Shown here piece by piece: positions 1-12,600 of a stretch of 64,000 nucleotides of DNA. The stretch is from Strongylocentrotus purpuratus. Lineage: Eukaryota > Echinodermata > Echinoidea > Camarodonta > Strongylocentrotidae. Numbering within the stretch: position 1 is the first letter of the stretch; every line of letters begins with the position of its first letter. The position numbers were made by a program, and so were the translations under genes. The notes under the pieces were generated by a model. That model was not told the origin of the DNA. It did no database searches and saw only the letters and a list, made by a program, of their open reading frames with translations. The DNA is taken from the NCBI RefSeq assembly GCF_000002235.5, contig NW_022145539.1, forward strand, positions 1,129,501-1,193,500. The letters run 5' to 3'.

Positions 1-8
1 TATTTAAA

Positions 9-40
<32 letters not shown>

Positions 41-1345
41 CATCCTTCACCTCTCCCTCTCCCCTATCTTCATTTTTCTCTCTGAAGCATACTTTCTCCT
101 TGATTTTAAACCTATAATAAATTATTCCATGTACAAATCAAATCTTTTTAAAGCCTCTCTAAAGTGTTGGGAGCCCAAACAAATTGATGGCAACAATTCT
201 CTTCAATTGTATAATGACGAAAGTGAAAGAGGATGTCATTTAACACTGACTTCTGCAAGAATTTTCAGGAAATTATCAAAATAGTTCATTACAAGTGATA
301 CCCGACCCCTTAATGCGAAGCAAGGCCCCAAAACAGTTGGATTCTTAAAAGTATAAACTTGTGAAATATTGTTCCTCCCGAGGTCATGGTCTGGACATGC
401 GATCGATAGACCATCCATCTTTTTCTGAATAATAATTGAATACCAATGCCACTCCTTGTTTACTGTACAAAATCACATTACTGAGTAAAGGTGCAGCAAG
501 TTAATTTGGGCTAAGTCGTAATACTAGTAAAGATATCAACTGCCTGTTGCTACGATAAATAAGTGAGCTACATTTTATTTGTAATGCTGTGTTACAAAAT
601 AGATAAACTTATGCATCAAATGAAAAAGTGGGAATTGGACCCATCTTTACATCGTCAGTCCAAGACGATGTCATCTATTCACAGATCTCACATACATGTA
701 GATCTCTATGTTTGTATCAGATTTCTCAATTTTAAAACAGAGAATAAAATATTGGATGTAATAAATTAACTATTTGAAAGAAAAGACAAGACACTTTGAA
801 GCAGAAGTGAGATTTTCAGAAGAAGATAATGAAGAAGAAAAGAAGAAGAGGACGAAAAATAAGAAGAAGATGATGAAGTAGACGAATAAGAAGAAGAAAG
901 GGTAAAAGTAGAAGAAGAATAAGAATAAGAAGAAGAAGAAGAAGAAGAAGAAGAAAGAGAGAAAAAGAAGTAGGAGGAAAAGGAGAAGAAGAAGAAGCAA
1001 GAACAACAATAAAAGCAAGAAGCAGCAACAGCAGCCGCATGTATTAGCAGTATAGTTTTAGTAATAATGCTGATGCAGATAATGCCGATGCAGATAATGC
1101 CGATGCAGATAATGCTGATAATGATTAAGATGATAATGATAATAATAATAGTAATAACAATGATAATAATGATAATAATAGTAATGATAATGATAATATA
1201 ATGATAATAATGATGATTATGATAATAAAAATTATAATTATAATAATAATAATATCGATATTAATAGTGATAATAATAATGATAATATGATAATGATGGT
1301 GATAATGACGATGATAATGATAATGATGATGATGATGATTGGATT
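1..1345. repeat. Low-complexity tract: (TC)n, purine-rich GAA/AAG, GATAAT-type repeats
   Basis: A (TC)n run is at 11-33. From about 780 to 1030 the plus strand is almost pure purine (GAAGAA type). From about 1070 to 1345 it becomes GATAAT/GATGAT simple repeat, including three copies of a GATGCAGATAATGCC-like unit. Between 60 and 780 I see no gene or named element; open frames there are short and uninformative. Confidence 0.85.
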
Positions 1346-2029
1346 TAGTTTTACTTTCAGTCTTGAGACTTACCTTAAGGATTTAGGTAAAACTGAGACC
1401 TATAGCCTGTAATGTAAACTGTACTTTTGAACGATTTGCATTTCCCCTATCCAACTAATATATTATAATTGAGCACACAAAGAATTATACATGAAAATAT
1501 CATATCGCCACTTCTTTACCTATTAAGTTGCCACATTCAGTTTTATTTAAACTGTACAATATATTAAATAATTTCATACCAAAAATTGTGATATTGTAAT
1601 CGTGAAACAATGTACAAAAACGTAATCAGCTGTTTATAATTGCTTTATTTTTTCCCAGAAAAGAAAAACAAGTAGTATTCAACAAGTACAATTGAAAAGG
1701 CATAATAAAGTGGAATATCAATACAAAGACAATACATTGGTACGCAGTAATAACAACAATGATACCATTCCGTTTTATATGGCGCATATCACATTACAAA
1801 ATACCTTGTAAAAGTATCCCGGCATTAGCTACGGTAACCGTTATAGGCTCACACTTGTGTGTTCGAATGAAAGAATTTTACAAGGTAATACACATTTATA
1901 CATTTGCCATGGGTGTAGAGTGGCCAATGTAGATTTTATGTCCTGCCACAGAGGACACAATGGAAGATACTCAAGTTCAACCACTTACAAGAATCATGGT
2001 TTTCTAGGGGGAGAGATGGCGCGCGTTTT

Positions 2030-2350
2030 TCCGACGGCTCATTTTTCTGAAGGTTCGTAATTCCTAAGCTTCATAATTGGGAAATTAAATAAGGTTTATA
2101 ATTCTGAAAATGAAATATATAGGGTTCATCATTCCAAAGATTACATATGGTTCTATAATTCTATTACCTTTCCTGAATTAAGAACCTCTGGAATTGTGTG
2201 CCCTCTTTCATTTTTCGGGATTACGAAACTTTGGAGCAACGAACCTTGGGAAAAATGAACATTCGGAATGAATTTGAGGAATAACGAGCATTCTGAAATA
2301 TGAACCTTCGTTAAAAAATATTTAAAAAACGACATGCAATCGTTTTCCTT
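2030..2350. repeat. Decayed inverted minisatellite (GGTTCATAATTCC-like)
   Basis: Degenerate ~20-30-bp units of the type GGTTCGTAATTCC occur in one orientation at 2050-2165, and reverse-complement-like units (GGATTACGAA, GGAATAACGAG) at 2215-2300. The arrangement resembles a worn fold-back element. Flanking 1345-2030 has no recognisable feature apart from a weak TGTTCGAATG tRNA B-box-like word at 1859. Confidence 0.4.
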
Positions 2351-2366
2351 ATACATGCTAATAGTA

Positions 2367-3005
2367 TCAAGTATCAAGTATCAAGTTTATTTGTCTTCCA
2401 GAAAAACACATGTGAAAAAATATAATAGAGTATAATCATAACAGTACAATGTAGAATAAAGAACGACGAGGAGACCTTGGTTGAAGCACAGCTTGTTATA
2501 CGTTAAGGCCCCCTCATGTGATGTGAAAAAGATAACTGATTCATGAATACAACAACAAATATGGAATATATAAAGCTATTTACAAAATACTCTCAGAGAA
2601 CAACTACCCAACGATGCATCGACCACAGCATGGATGGCTACAACAAGTATACCCGAAGATGCGCACATCCCCATCACACCGGGTGAGCTAACAAACTCAC
2701 CGTATGTGTGAAAATATGTATCATATGAGCAAAAATCAACCCTCCCATGGGAGAGTGATGTAATATGGACAAACCCAAGCTGACACCAAATCGAGACATC
2801 AATGAGTTATTGCTCTCTGAGTGCAGAGGTCAAGTAGGAATATTTTGTATATGTACAGAGGGGAAAGAAGAAGAAAAAGAAAAAGAAAAGGGATCAAGGG
2901 GATTATGTCAAAGTCAAGAAATAACGAAAAATAGATCGAGAGTATAGTTAAATAGCAACAGTACACAAGAAAATAAAGCTTGATAACACATTCATGTGTC
3001 ATCGA
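2367..3005 (-). mobile_element. LINE/SINE 3' fragment with (TTGATAC)n tail
   Basis: Read on the minus strand the segment ends with a three-copy TTGATAC-type tail preceded by GAAGACAAATAAAC, the form of an L2/CR1-like 3' end. It is flanked by near-identical ~60-bp sequences (2290-2358 and 3003-3075, both with CGTTTTCC followed by ATACATG), which look like a long target duplication. No reverse transcriptase remains. Confidence 0.45.
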
Positions 3006-3139
3006 CATACTTGTGAATATGAGCCTTTGTTTAAAAAAAAAACGCAAAAACGACACGTAATCGTTTTCCTCATACATGTACCATGTTATAGTAACGTCGA
3101 GAGAGGCAAGTATTGATCAAATGCCTAGTCAAATGCCAT

Positions 3140-3205
3140 TGTACGCATCCGACAAAGATTCGAACCCTCAACCTCCCGATTCAAAGTCAAGGACATGAAC
3201 CATGA
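3140..3205 (-). repeat. tRNA-derived SINE remnant
   Basis: On the minus strand GGGAGGTTGAGGGTTCGAAT matches the T-arm and B-box of a tRNA-derived SINE. The remainder is worn. Sequence from 3205 to 4740 holds no recognisable element, only intergenic AT-rich DNA. Confidence 0.4.
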
Positions 3206-4749
3206 ACCATATACATTAAAATTGTAAAAGGAGAAAGTGTACATTCACCACACTCTTATTTCAGATTGCTCTCTATAAATAAGTTATAAAAATCAAATTT
3301 TCCCAGTATTGATGAACATCACCTGAATTTAACATAAAAACAAAACAACAACAAGTGCAGGACGAATGTATTAGACTACATAAAGTGATATTATTTTTAT
3401 ATATGTTATAATTATTTCTCTATCACCACAAATATGAAACATTTAAGATATAATTTTGATATAAGAGAATACAAACAGAAAGTATAGGGGAATTCGACGT
3501 GTTTGGAAGCCAGCAGAGCTACAAAAAAGTACAGGGGCGTTTAGTAGGCCCCGGAATACATCATTATTTCATTTGATTTATTTCATCTATAGAAATGCAC
3601 ATATACCTTGTAAAAGATATGTTTAAAAAAAACATAGAAAATGTTGGTATTATCTCGTATATATTCTATTAAATTCCAGATGTTTTGACATATTGTTGAG
3701 AGGACCAAACCCCATTACCGTAATAGAAAAAGCAATATATTGTATGAACGTCAGTGTTGAATAAAAAATCCTGACCAAGTTTCATCATTGTAGCTCATGT
3801 GAATTGGGTAAACTAGTTTGATATGTTCTATTCAATGTCAATTATAAAAAACAGCGTGAAAAAAATTATAATTGAAGTTATGGTTCAGTATTTTTAGCCA
3901 ATTAGAGATCTGCCACATTGTCACGTGGTAAATATTCAAAATAGAGAGATTTAATATACACATGTATCCCGTTTCCCGTATTAAATATCTTTTTTAATGA
4001 CTTTGAAGAACTAATCTCTCCTATGAAGTAGATGCAAGGGGCACAAAGTATACAACAAAAAAAAAAAGGAGAAAGGGAAAGGAAAAGTGAAAAGAAGTAA
4101 ATAAAGTATCCTGCCTCGTTCCCCCGTAGGTAGCCTCGACAATTTATACTTCATCCATCTAATAAAATTACTGCCTATCCCAGTTATGCCAGAGGCCCCC
4201 GCTACACCACTGCCTTACTGAATGATTATATTCTTGTCTAGCTTTCTCTTCTTGGTGCTATGTCTTGAGGGTATCGAGTCCATTTGTCTTGTCCTAACCT
4301 GAACGTTGGAGAAGAGAACAAGGTCACAATAGAGATATGTACAAAATATAAAACGGTGCTTTCCACGCCTTGAAAATGAGTTGAGTGAATTAGTCATCCT
4401 TGCACAGTCACTTTGAAGAAAAAAATGAGACTTTGTGTAACATTTCTGTACAAAACAATGATAGTGTAACTCGCAAAAACAGCACTTTGTTCTAAATCAA
4501 GACTGAAACATTTTTGCGCAAACCAATTTTTACGAGCTTTTTGAAATTAGGCAGTGCTTAGTCAAGCATAAAATGTTGTCAATCCTTTTAGTGCTATCCG
4601 TTTGAAAAGACCCTCACCCATAATTAAGCATACACGGCATCAAACACAAAATCGTATAGTGCTCTTGCCAAAAAAGTTGGTCTTAATTTTGAAATAGGTA
4701 CTTCTGCAAATTATTTATATATATAAATATATATTCATATTCAGGGAAA

Positions 4750-5045
4750 AATTATGAGAGCTCGGTTAGCAGAGGTTTTGTGTTGTACTTGGTGTTTCCG
4801 GACTGTGAACCATAAGGTACGGGCTTCGAATGCCTATTGCTGAGCAATTGTACTTAAGCAAGACATTTATCTACATTTGACCAAGGTGTAGGAAGTGGAT
4901 ACCTGGCAGGATTTATTCCTTGAATGCACCGAGCGCCTATGTTTGCCGGAGCTAAATAAGGGGGTTAATAGCATCCAAAGAGTATCCCTTAAGAGCGCAT
5001 AGAGAGGTTCTATCATTATGTGATACGCGATTTACAAGAAAGAAA
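4750..5045 (+). mobile_element. tRNA-derived SINE
   Basis: A tRNA-like head (GAGCTCGGTTAGCAGAGG, then a B-box-like GGGCTTCGAATGCC) is followed by the body AAGCAAGACATTTATCTACA and GGATACCTGGCAGG and a LINE-like 3' end (TGATACGCGATTTACAAG). The same body is seen at 15.4 kb and, reversed, at 23.7 kb, so these are one SINE superfamily. Confidence 0.65.
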
Positions 5046-5079
5046 AACTAATATTGTAAGTATGAGGGGGGAGACATAC

Positions 5080-5178
5080 CTGTTTGACAGTAATCCCCCT
5101 TGAAGCCTTCGGGACAGAAGCACGGGAAACTTCCATGGATGTCTGACCATGTTCCTCCATTCTGGCAAGGGTTACATT
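5080..5178 (-). CDS. Exon: C-terminal EGF-like domain with Cys3 replaced by Trp
   Basis: The 99-nt, phase 1-1 exon follows CTACTTTCCAG and ends AACAG before GTATGT. It encodes [20 protein letters not shown] and [13 protein letters not shown]. Five of six EGF cysteines are present; the third, in the usual GGTC, is Trp (TGG). This would leave cysteine 1 unpaired. The donor shows that at least one more exon follows, but none was identified below 5 kb. Acceptor-like AG sites near 4.7 kb and 4.3 kb are too weak to call. Confidence 0.82.
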
Positions 5179-8100
5179 CTGGAAAGTAGCATTGTTCATT
5201 TAGCAAAAGTAATGAAAGTATTGATATTCTTTCACATCAAAATGCCTAAATTGTCTTTAGTTTTTTGTAATGTGGTGGAGAAAATCAAACTATTAGCAAA
5301 ATACCTTATTGATTTTACAACTTTAATAACGTAATCAATATCAATATAGGTTTCACAATTTTGCAAATTGGTCGCGCAGAGGTATTATGTTTTAGTGGTT
5401 TTTCTTATTGTTAATTTATCAACTGTCGTGCTTTTTTCTTCAGAAAAGTTCCCTTTTAAAACTATTTCAACGTATTTCGAGGTTAAAAGAGTTTTCCATG
5501 TTTGTTTATATAGATTAATGAATATGTTTATTAATATTTTAATGTTAAAAGAAATTCACATCTCACCTTCAGTCCTTACTGCTGTTAGATTCACCACGAA
5601 TCCACTTCCCATAAGCGAACCGACCGCTTTACTGGAGTTCCCAGTAACCGACACAAATCTAAACCACAATTCTCGAGTGGGGGAGGTAATATCTTCCGGC
5701 AATTCACTTCCAGTCAACTTCACTAGGATTGTGGATATTAAAGGAATCGAGCCGTAGCCCACGGCAAGCACAGAATCGTCGGTGAGGTTAAAGAAGTCGA
5801 AACGCGCCCTCACGCTGTGATCTTGAGGAGCCATTATCCTTTTGCGTGCACCAAGAGGAAAGTCTGGTGAGCGGAGCTGTTGGACCGTAGACTCGTTCAC
5901 CAAGATTAGAGGATTATCATCTGTTACCAAAAAAAAAGGATAACACTAAATGTGGCAGAAATACAGGCATGTTTTTTTCCTATAAAAAAGACGAGAATAA
6001 ATTAAGAAATTGTATGTTTGATGTGTAATAATTTTAAGATCATCTGATCATTCGGTAGATTTTCAAATCCCTAGAATTTCAACATGACACAAAGTAGACC
6101 TTATTACCTCTCGGATCCACAGCGTTCAGTGTTGCCATGAATCCAACGTCAGTCTGTGAGGAGTCACTCTTGAATTTGAGCCACATATGGCGGTCATGTG
6201 ACGTCCAAGTTGACTTTAACCCATAGCCAGTCAGCTTCGCAAGCTCTCTGTAACTCAGTGGCGTCAGTCCATTGCCCACCAACAAGATGTCGAAGTTAAA
6301 TTCGGTAGCGAAGTTGACGATGTCCAGCCTGACGCTGTGGTCAACAGGGGCCGATACCTTCCAGACGATGTTATCGTCGATGTTGTAGTTGGAAGGGTAG
6401 TTTGGAGAAGTGATGGTCACTGAGACGGCACGCTCAAGGGTAATTTCAATAACACCCGGTGTTTTTGCTGAAAGAAATATAAATGTAACCAGAATGCTTA
6501 TGATTTTTTTTTAATCCAATGAATAACGCAAAAACATATTTTTGAGACCATCATTTTAAGACGGAAAATTGAACCTTGAAATATGACTACTGTGAACTTA
6601 TAATCGGAAGAATTCGGACTCCTATCGAAGGACAGGTTGATGTGCTGGCCAGAGGGCCACTTCACTTCACAACTGCTGCTCCCAAATTGTGGAATAACCT
6701 ACCGATCTCTTCTTAACCACCTATCTGTAAATACCTTCAAAAATTATCTCAAAACTTTCCTTTTCTGTTAACAATATGACCGTAATGCGCATTTGAACGG
6801 CTTACATCGAAACGGTGCGATGCGGTGCGGCGCGGTGTGGTGAGTTCAACGCACCCATTCGATAAAAGGCCCCTCGCTTTTCTCGAAAGGGTGCCCTGAG
6901 AGCGGAGGATCGTCTTAGCGCACCCTTTCGAGAAAAGAGGGGGGCCTTTTCTCGAAAGGGTGCGTCGACTAGTCTTTCACATCTGATTCAGTCGTTTAAA
7001 ATGTTTAAGGAATAGAAATGTCGTTTTATAAATTGAAATAATCAAAATTCAAACTACTTTTTGCGTAGTCTGGCAGATCAGGCATTTATAAGAATTAAAT
7101 CAGTAAATAAAAAGAAACATACTTAAAAAATATCAAATATAGGTGTTTAGCTTCTTTTCACCCTATCAGTCATTTATTTATTAATATAAAAAAATAATAT
7201 CCTTTACTTTTTTTTGTATGGAATTCAGTTTTTAAAGGATAACTATAGTCTTGCATAACTGTCGTTAACTTACAAATAAAAATTAATTGCCATTTTACTT
7301 AATCAGACACACGTTTATGTATTCGTTAAGTCTTGCTGAAAAAATGTAGGGGTGCACACCCTTTTTAATGTGTGTTTTTCTTACATTTTGCCAACACAAA
7401 TTGAAATTATCTTATTGTCTATATCATCTGAAAAATGTATCCCACGGCATACATGCCATCTATAATGGTTGTTATCACATCCACAAAAATTTAGATTCTG
7501 TGGCACTCTGTGCTGATCCACAAAAGCCACACCCCCCTTTATGTCTCTCAGTCGCGGATCCAAGGGGGGGTCGAGCAGGCCTTGCCCCCTCCCCCCCCCC
7601 CCGCAAAAAAAAGAGAGAGAGAAGGAAAAGAAGGGAAAAAGAAAAAGGAGAGAAAGGGAAAGAAAGAAGAAAAGAAAGGGGAAAGAAGGAGACCAGGGGC
7701 GAAAGGGTCTTGCCTCGCAGGCTGTTGCTTGCCCGCCCCCCCCCCCCCGTAAACAAATAAGAGAGAAGGAAGGAAAGGGAAAGAAAATAGAGGAAGAAGA
7801 AGAGAAAAGAAGGGGGATATCAGTTGCAATTTTCCCGCCAACAAGTTGTGAGTCGGGGGGAGGGGCAAATGGCCCTTGCCTCCCTCCCCCCGCCCCCGCT
7901 GAAAAAAGAGAGAAGGAAGGAAAAAGGAAAGAGGAGAGCGAAAAGGGATCAAAAAAGATGAAGAAGAAAACAAAAGGGTGAAAAGAAGAGGAGATCAGTA
8001 ACGGTTAATCCCGCCAACAACGTGTGGATCGGGGTGAGGCCCGAAAGACCCTTGCATCCCCTACCCCCAGCAAACCTAACAGAGAGAAGGAAGGGAAGTG

Positions 8101-9577
8101 AAAGAGGAGACAAAGGGGGAAAAAAAGATAGAAGAAAGGTAGAGGAGATCAGTTGCGATTTTTCCAGCAAACAAAGTGTAGTAGTAGTAGTAGTAGTAGC
8201 TCTATACAGAGCGAATTCATTTCCCATTTCTGTTCACATAATATAAACAGTAAAACAAAAAACAAAAAACGTAATGATATAACAGAAATGACCATTGAAC
8301 TATCTTTGACATTGTTTTTAGTTATTGTAAAGCATAATGATTTAATTACAAGAAATGAAAAAAACGAACCTACTTGAAAGCAAAGCTTGATAGATGTAGG
8401 TTTGCACAATAATAATTATACTTTATACATTTATAACTTAATTTTGAGAAAAAAATTACGAAATCAAACAAATCATGACAGACAATAGAAAAACGGGGGG
8501 GTCACTGGGATACTGATAGGGGGCGGGGATTGGTATAAGTAACATTCAAACGTGGTTCTCTTTATTTCTTTAACGGTGATTTACAAATAATGCTGAAATG
8601 ACATAATTTCCGAGATTTTCTCCTCACTTTTTAGTAAACTATACTTTTTTATGCGTTGGTTGGAAAATGGCAAATTCCTAAATTTGCAGTCAGGCAAGAA
8701 ATATGCTTTTTTGAGTTGCCTACATGCCAGGGCCCGCGAAATGGCGGGAATCGGAAGCCTCGGGCTCCCTCCCCTCTCCCCCCCCCCCCCCCCCCCAGAT
8801 TTGTTGTTGTTGAAAAGGTATATTAAAGAGAAATAGAAAGAAAGAATAGTTAACTGCCAGTGTCACAAAATAATGAGGTATCAATATATGGTCATCTGAC
8901 GGTAATTTAATGTCTAAAACCCCTGAGCTCCAGGGGAGTTGGGCGGTTGGGGTGGTGGGGGCGATCCCCCCCAGAACGCCGGCCAAAAAACAAAACAAAC
9001 AAGAGAGGAGATAAAAGGAAGATGACGTAGGAAAAAAAAAGAGCAGACAAAGAACATTAGTGACCGTACAGAGTGACCTAAAATGGAATAAACACGTAAC
9101 TGATCTCTTGAAGAGAAGTAACAAGAAGTTGTACATACTCAGGAGACTGAAATCATTCAAACTACCTATTGTAGATCTTATCACCATATTTAGAGGATAT
9201 ATAAGACCGATTGTAGAGTACTGTGCCCCTGTGTTCAACGGAGCTCTTACAAAACAACACATCTATGCACTTGAATCAATTCAAAAGAGAGCATGTAGAA
9301 TAATTCTGGGTAGTAGTTATACTTCATACAATGTTGCATTAGAAACATGTAACTTAGTGACTCTTGAGGAAAGAAGAAAACAATTATGTCTTACATTTGC
9401 TCATAATCTGGAAGAAAATCCCTTTTCATTGAATTGGCTAGTTAAAAAACAGGAAAGTCGCTACTGCTTGAGGAGAACAACAAAGTACACCCAGTACAAG
9501 TGCAAAACTAAAAAGAGTGCAATACCATACCTTATAGATCTTCTAAATAATGAATAATTGAAATGTATTTTTACACA

Positions 9578-9611
<34 letters not shown>

Positions 9612-12600
9612 TAACAATATTTGATAAATATGTTTATCATTATCTAATGTTTTAATACATACCCAACTATGATTTAGTTTTAACGTAGGAAACCATGTTT
9701 TACAACCTACTCTGGAATATGTTTATCTTTTTACAGAGACATCAATTTATAATTATGTACTTACCGTTGATGAACAGGCAACATAGAGTAACATTTTGCT
9801 GACTTTTAATTTTCAATGAATATGAATTGTTAAAGACACAGGTGCAATAATTTCAGTATTAGATTTTCACTTATTTGTATGTTATGTATTGTATTGCTTT
9901 TGATCAATTGTTGTTGTTACTATTGTGAAGTTTAATAGATTTTAAAAATGTAAATAATATAAAGTGATTGGTTTTAAATGCTACACATGAATACTGTTAA
10001 ATGTTACCAATACTGTTTGAATGAATGATTGTAACAAATGAAATATAATGTTATGTAATGAAGCTCATGTATACATGTAAACACGCACAATTCAGCATTT
10101 TGGCTGCGAGGCATTGTTTTTTAATAAAACTATTATTGAATTGAATTTTTGAAATTCAGACAAGTATATAATAATAATAATTTCATGAAACCTTAAAGCT
10201 TCCGCACTTCGCGCGGGAGGGAGGGGGGAGGCAACCGAATTTAGACAAGAATTAACAGTCGAGAACGGCACAATGATCGTCTTCTTTCTCTATTTATTTA
10301 ATTAAATGTCAAAGCTTCAGGGGAGGGGGGCAAATTTGAAATTATGCGAGCCAAATATTGGTACGTAATGGTGACCAGCAGTGACGTAATGGGGGGGGTG
10401 CAGGGAGGGGCGAGTTTTTTCCTCCCTCCTCCTCAAGCTTTGACGTTACAGAAAGAAGACTATTCATTGTACCGTTCTTGACTCTTAATCCCTGTCTGTA
10501 CTCAGTCCCCCCCCCCCCCTCATGCGCGAAGCGCGGAAACTATGATATTTCATTAAATTATTAGAGAAATGAGACGATTCGTTGTACCGTTCTCGTCTCT
10601 AAATCCTTGTCTTAATTCAGTTCCCCATCCACGCCCCTACCGCGCGAAGCGCGAAAGCTTTTACATTTCATTAAATTATTAGAGAAAAAAGACGATCATT
10701 GTACCGTTCTCGACTCTTAATTCTCGTCTGAATTTAGTTCCCCCCTCACTCGTGAAGCGCGAAAGCTTTTACATTTCATTAAATTATTATAGAAAGAATA
10801 CGATCATTGTACCGTTCTCGACTGTTAATTCTTGTCTGGATTCAGTCCCCCCCCCCCCCTCCCGCGCGAAGCGTTGAAGCTTTTACTTTTCATTGAATCA
10901 TGAGAATAAGAAGAGACGATTCGTTGTACCGTTCTCGACTCTTAATTCTTGTCGGAACTCAGTTCCCCCTCCTGCTCGGTTGTACCGTTCTCGACACTTA
11001 ATCCTTGATTAAATTCAATCTCACCCCCCCCCCCCCCACTCGCGCGAAAGCTTTGACGTTTCAGAGAATTATTAGAGAAAGAAGACAATTCGAGGTACCG
11101 TTCTAGACTCTTAATCCTAGTCTGAATTCAGTCGCCCCCCCCCCCCCTCCCGCGCGAAGTGCGGAAGCTTTGAGGTATCATTAAAGTATTATAGAGAAAG
11201 AAGACGTTTCGAAATACTTGTCTGAATTTCAAAAAAAAAAAAAAATCCTCTCTTTTTTGTTTTTTGGCCGGCGTTGTGGGGGAACCGCCCCCACCGAGGG
11301 GTTTTAGGCATTTGATTACGGTCAGATAAACATACTTTTATACTTTATTTATTTTGTGACAATGGCAGGACAGTAATTGCCGTGAGGTCCAGCGGGCGGA
11401 GCCCCCAGAAGCTCAGGGGTTTTAGGCATTAAATTACCATCAGATTACCATCCAAGGGGTCCGCCTTAGGGCCCTAGGCGGGGTCCAGTGGGCAGACCCC
11501 GGAAGCTGAGGGATTTTAGGCATTTAATCACGATCAGATGAACATATTTTGATACCTTATTATTTTGTGACACTGGCAGTTAACTACTCTTTCTTTTTTG
11601 CTCTCTTTCTTCCTATTTCTCTTTAATATACTTTTTCAAAATAAGTTGTGGGGGGGGGGGGCTCGAGGCTTCAGATCCCCGCCGTTTTGCGGGCCCTGAC
11701 ATGTAGGCAACTCAAAAAACCTATTTCTTGTCTGACTGCAAATTTTCCCCAAAATGCATGAAACAGTATAATTTACTAAGTAAGTTAAAAAAAAAATTCG
11801 GAAATTATGTAATTTCAGCATTATTTGTAAATCACCGTTATGGAATTTAACATAAACCATGTTTGAATGTTATTTCCCCCAATTCCCCCCCTCCCCTATC
11901 AGTACGCCAGTGCCCCCCCCCCCCCCCGATCTACACTTTGTTTGCGGGAAAAATTGAAAATGATCTCCCCTACCTTTCCCTTTTCCTCCTCTTCCCCTTC
12001 TCTTCCTTCTCTCTTTTAGGTTTGCTGGGGGTAAGGGGAGGCAAGGGCCTTTCGGCCCCCACCCCGATCCACATGTTGTAGGCGGGATTAACCGCAACTG
12101 ATCTCCCATTCTTTTTACCCTTTTCTTTTCTTCTTTCTCTTTTTTTTTGGTTCCTTTTTCGCTTCCTTTTCGCTTCCTTCTCTCTCTTTTTTTAGCGGGG
12201 GCGGGGGGGGGGGGCAGGGGAGGCAAGGGCCATTTGCTCCCGTCCGATCCCGATCTTGTTGGCGGGAAAATTGCAACTGATACCCCCTTCTTTTCTTTTC
12301 TTCTTCCTCCATTTTCCTTCCCTTTATCTGCTCTTTTCCTTTTTTCTTTGCCTTTCCTTCCTTCTTTCTCATTTTTTTATGGGGGGAGGCAACAGCCTGC
12401 GACGCAAGGGCCTTTCGCCCCCGGTCTCCTTCTTCCCCTTTTCTTTTCTTCTTTCTTTTCCTTTCTTTCCTTTTCTCTCCTTTTTCCCTTTCCCTTCTTT
12501 CTCCCTCTTTTTTGCGGGGGGGGGGGGCAAGGCCCGCTCGACCCCCTTGGGTCCGCGCCTGAGAGACAGAGAGAGGGGGGGTGGAGTTTTTATAGGATCA

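Noticed and set aside
236-418. 60-codon minus-strand frame as a further exon of the mosaic gene
   Set aside because: No domain similarity and no convincing splice pair; probably chance.
4215-4397. Terminal exon after a good pyrimidine-rich acceptor (VRTRQMDSIPSRHSTKKRKL)
   Set aside because: In the phase required by the last EGF exon it stops at the second codon; the basic tail needs a different phase and no membrane segment was found before it.
7368-8246. Overlapping frames on both strands (60-146 codons)
   Set aside because: Low-complexity Lys/Glu/Arg, Pro or Ser/Phe/Leu products of purine minisatellites and poly-C runs; no domain or splice context.
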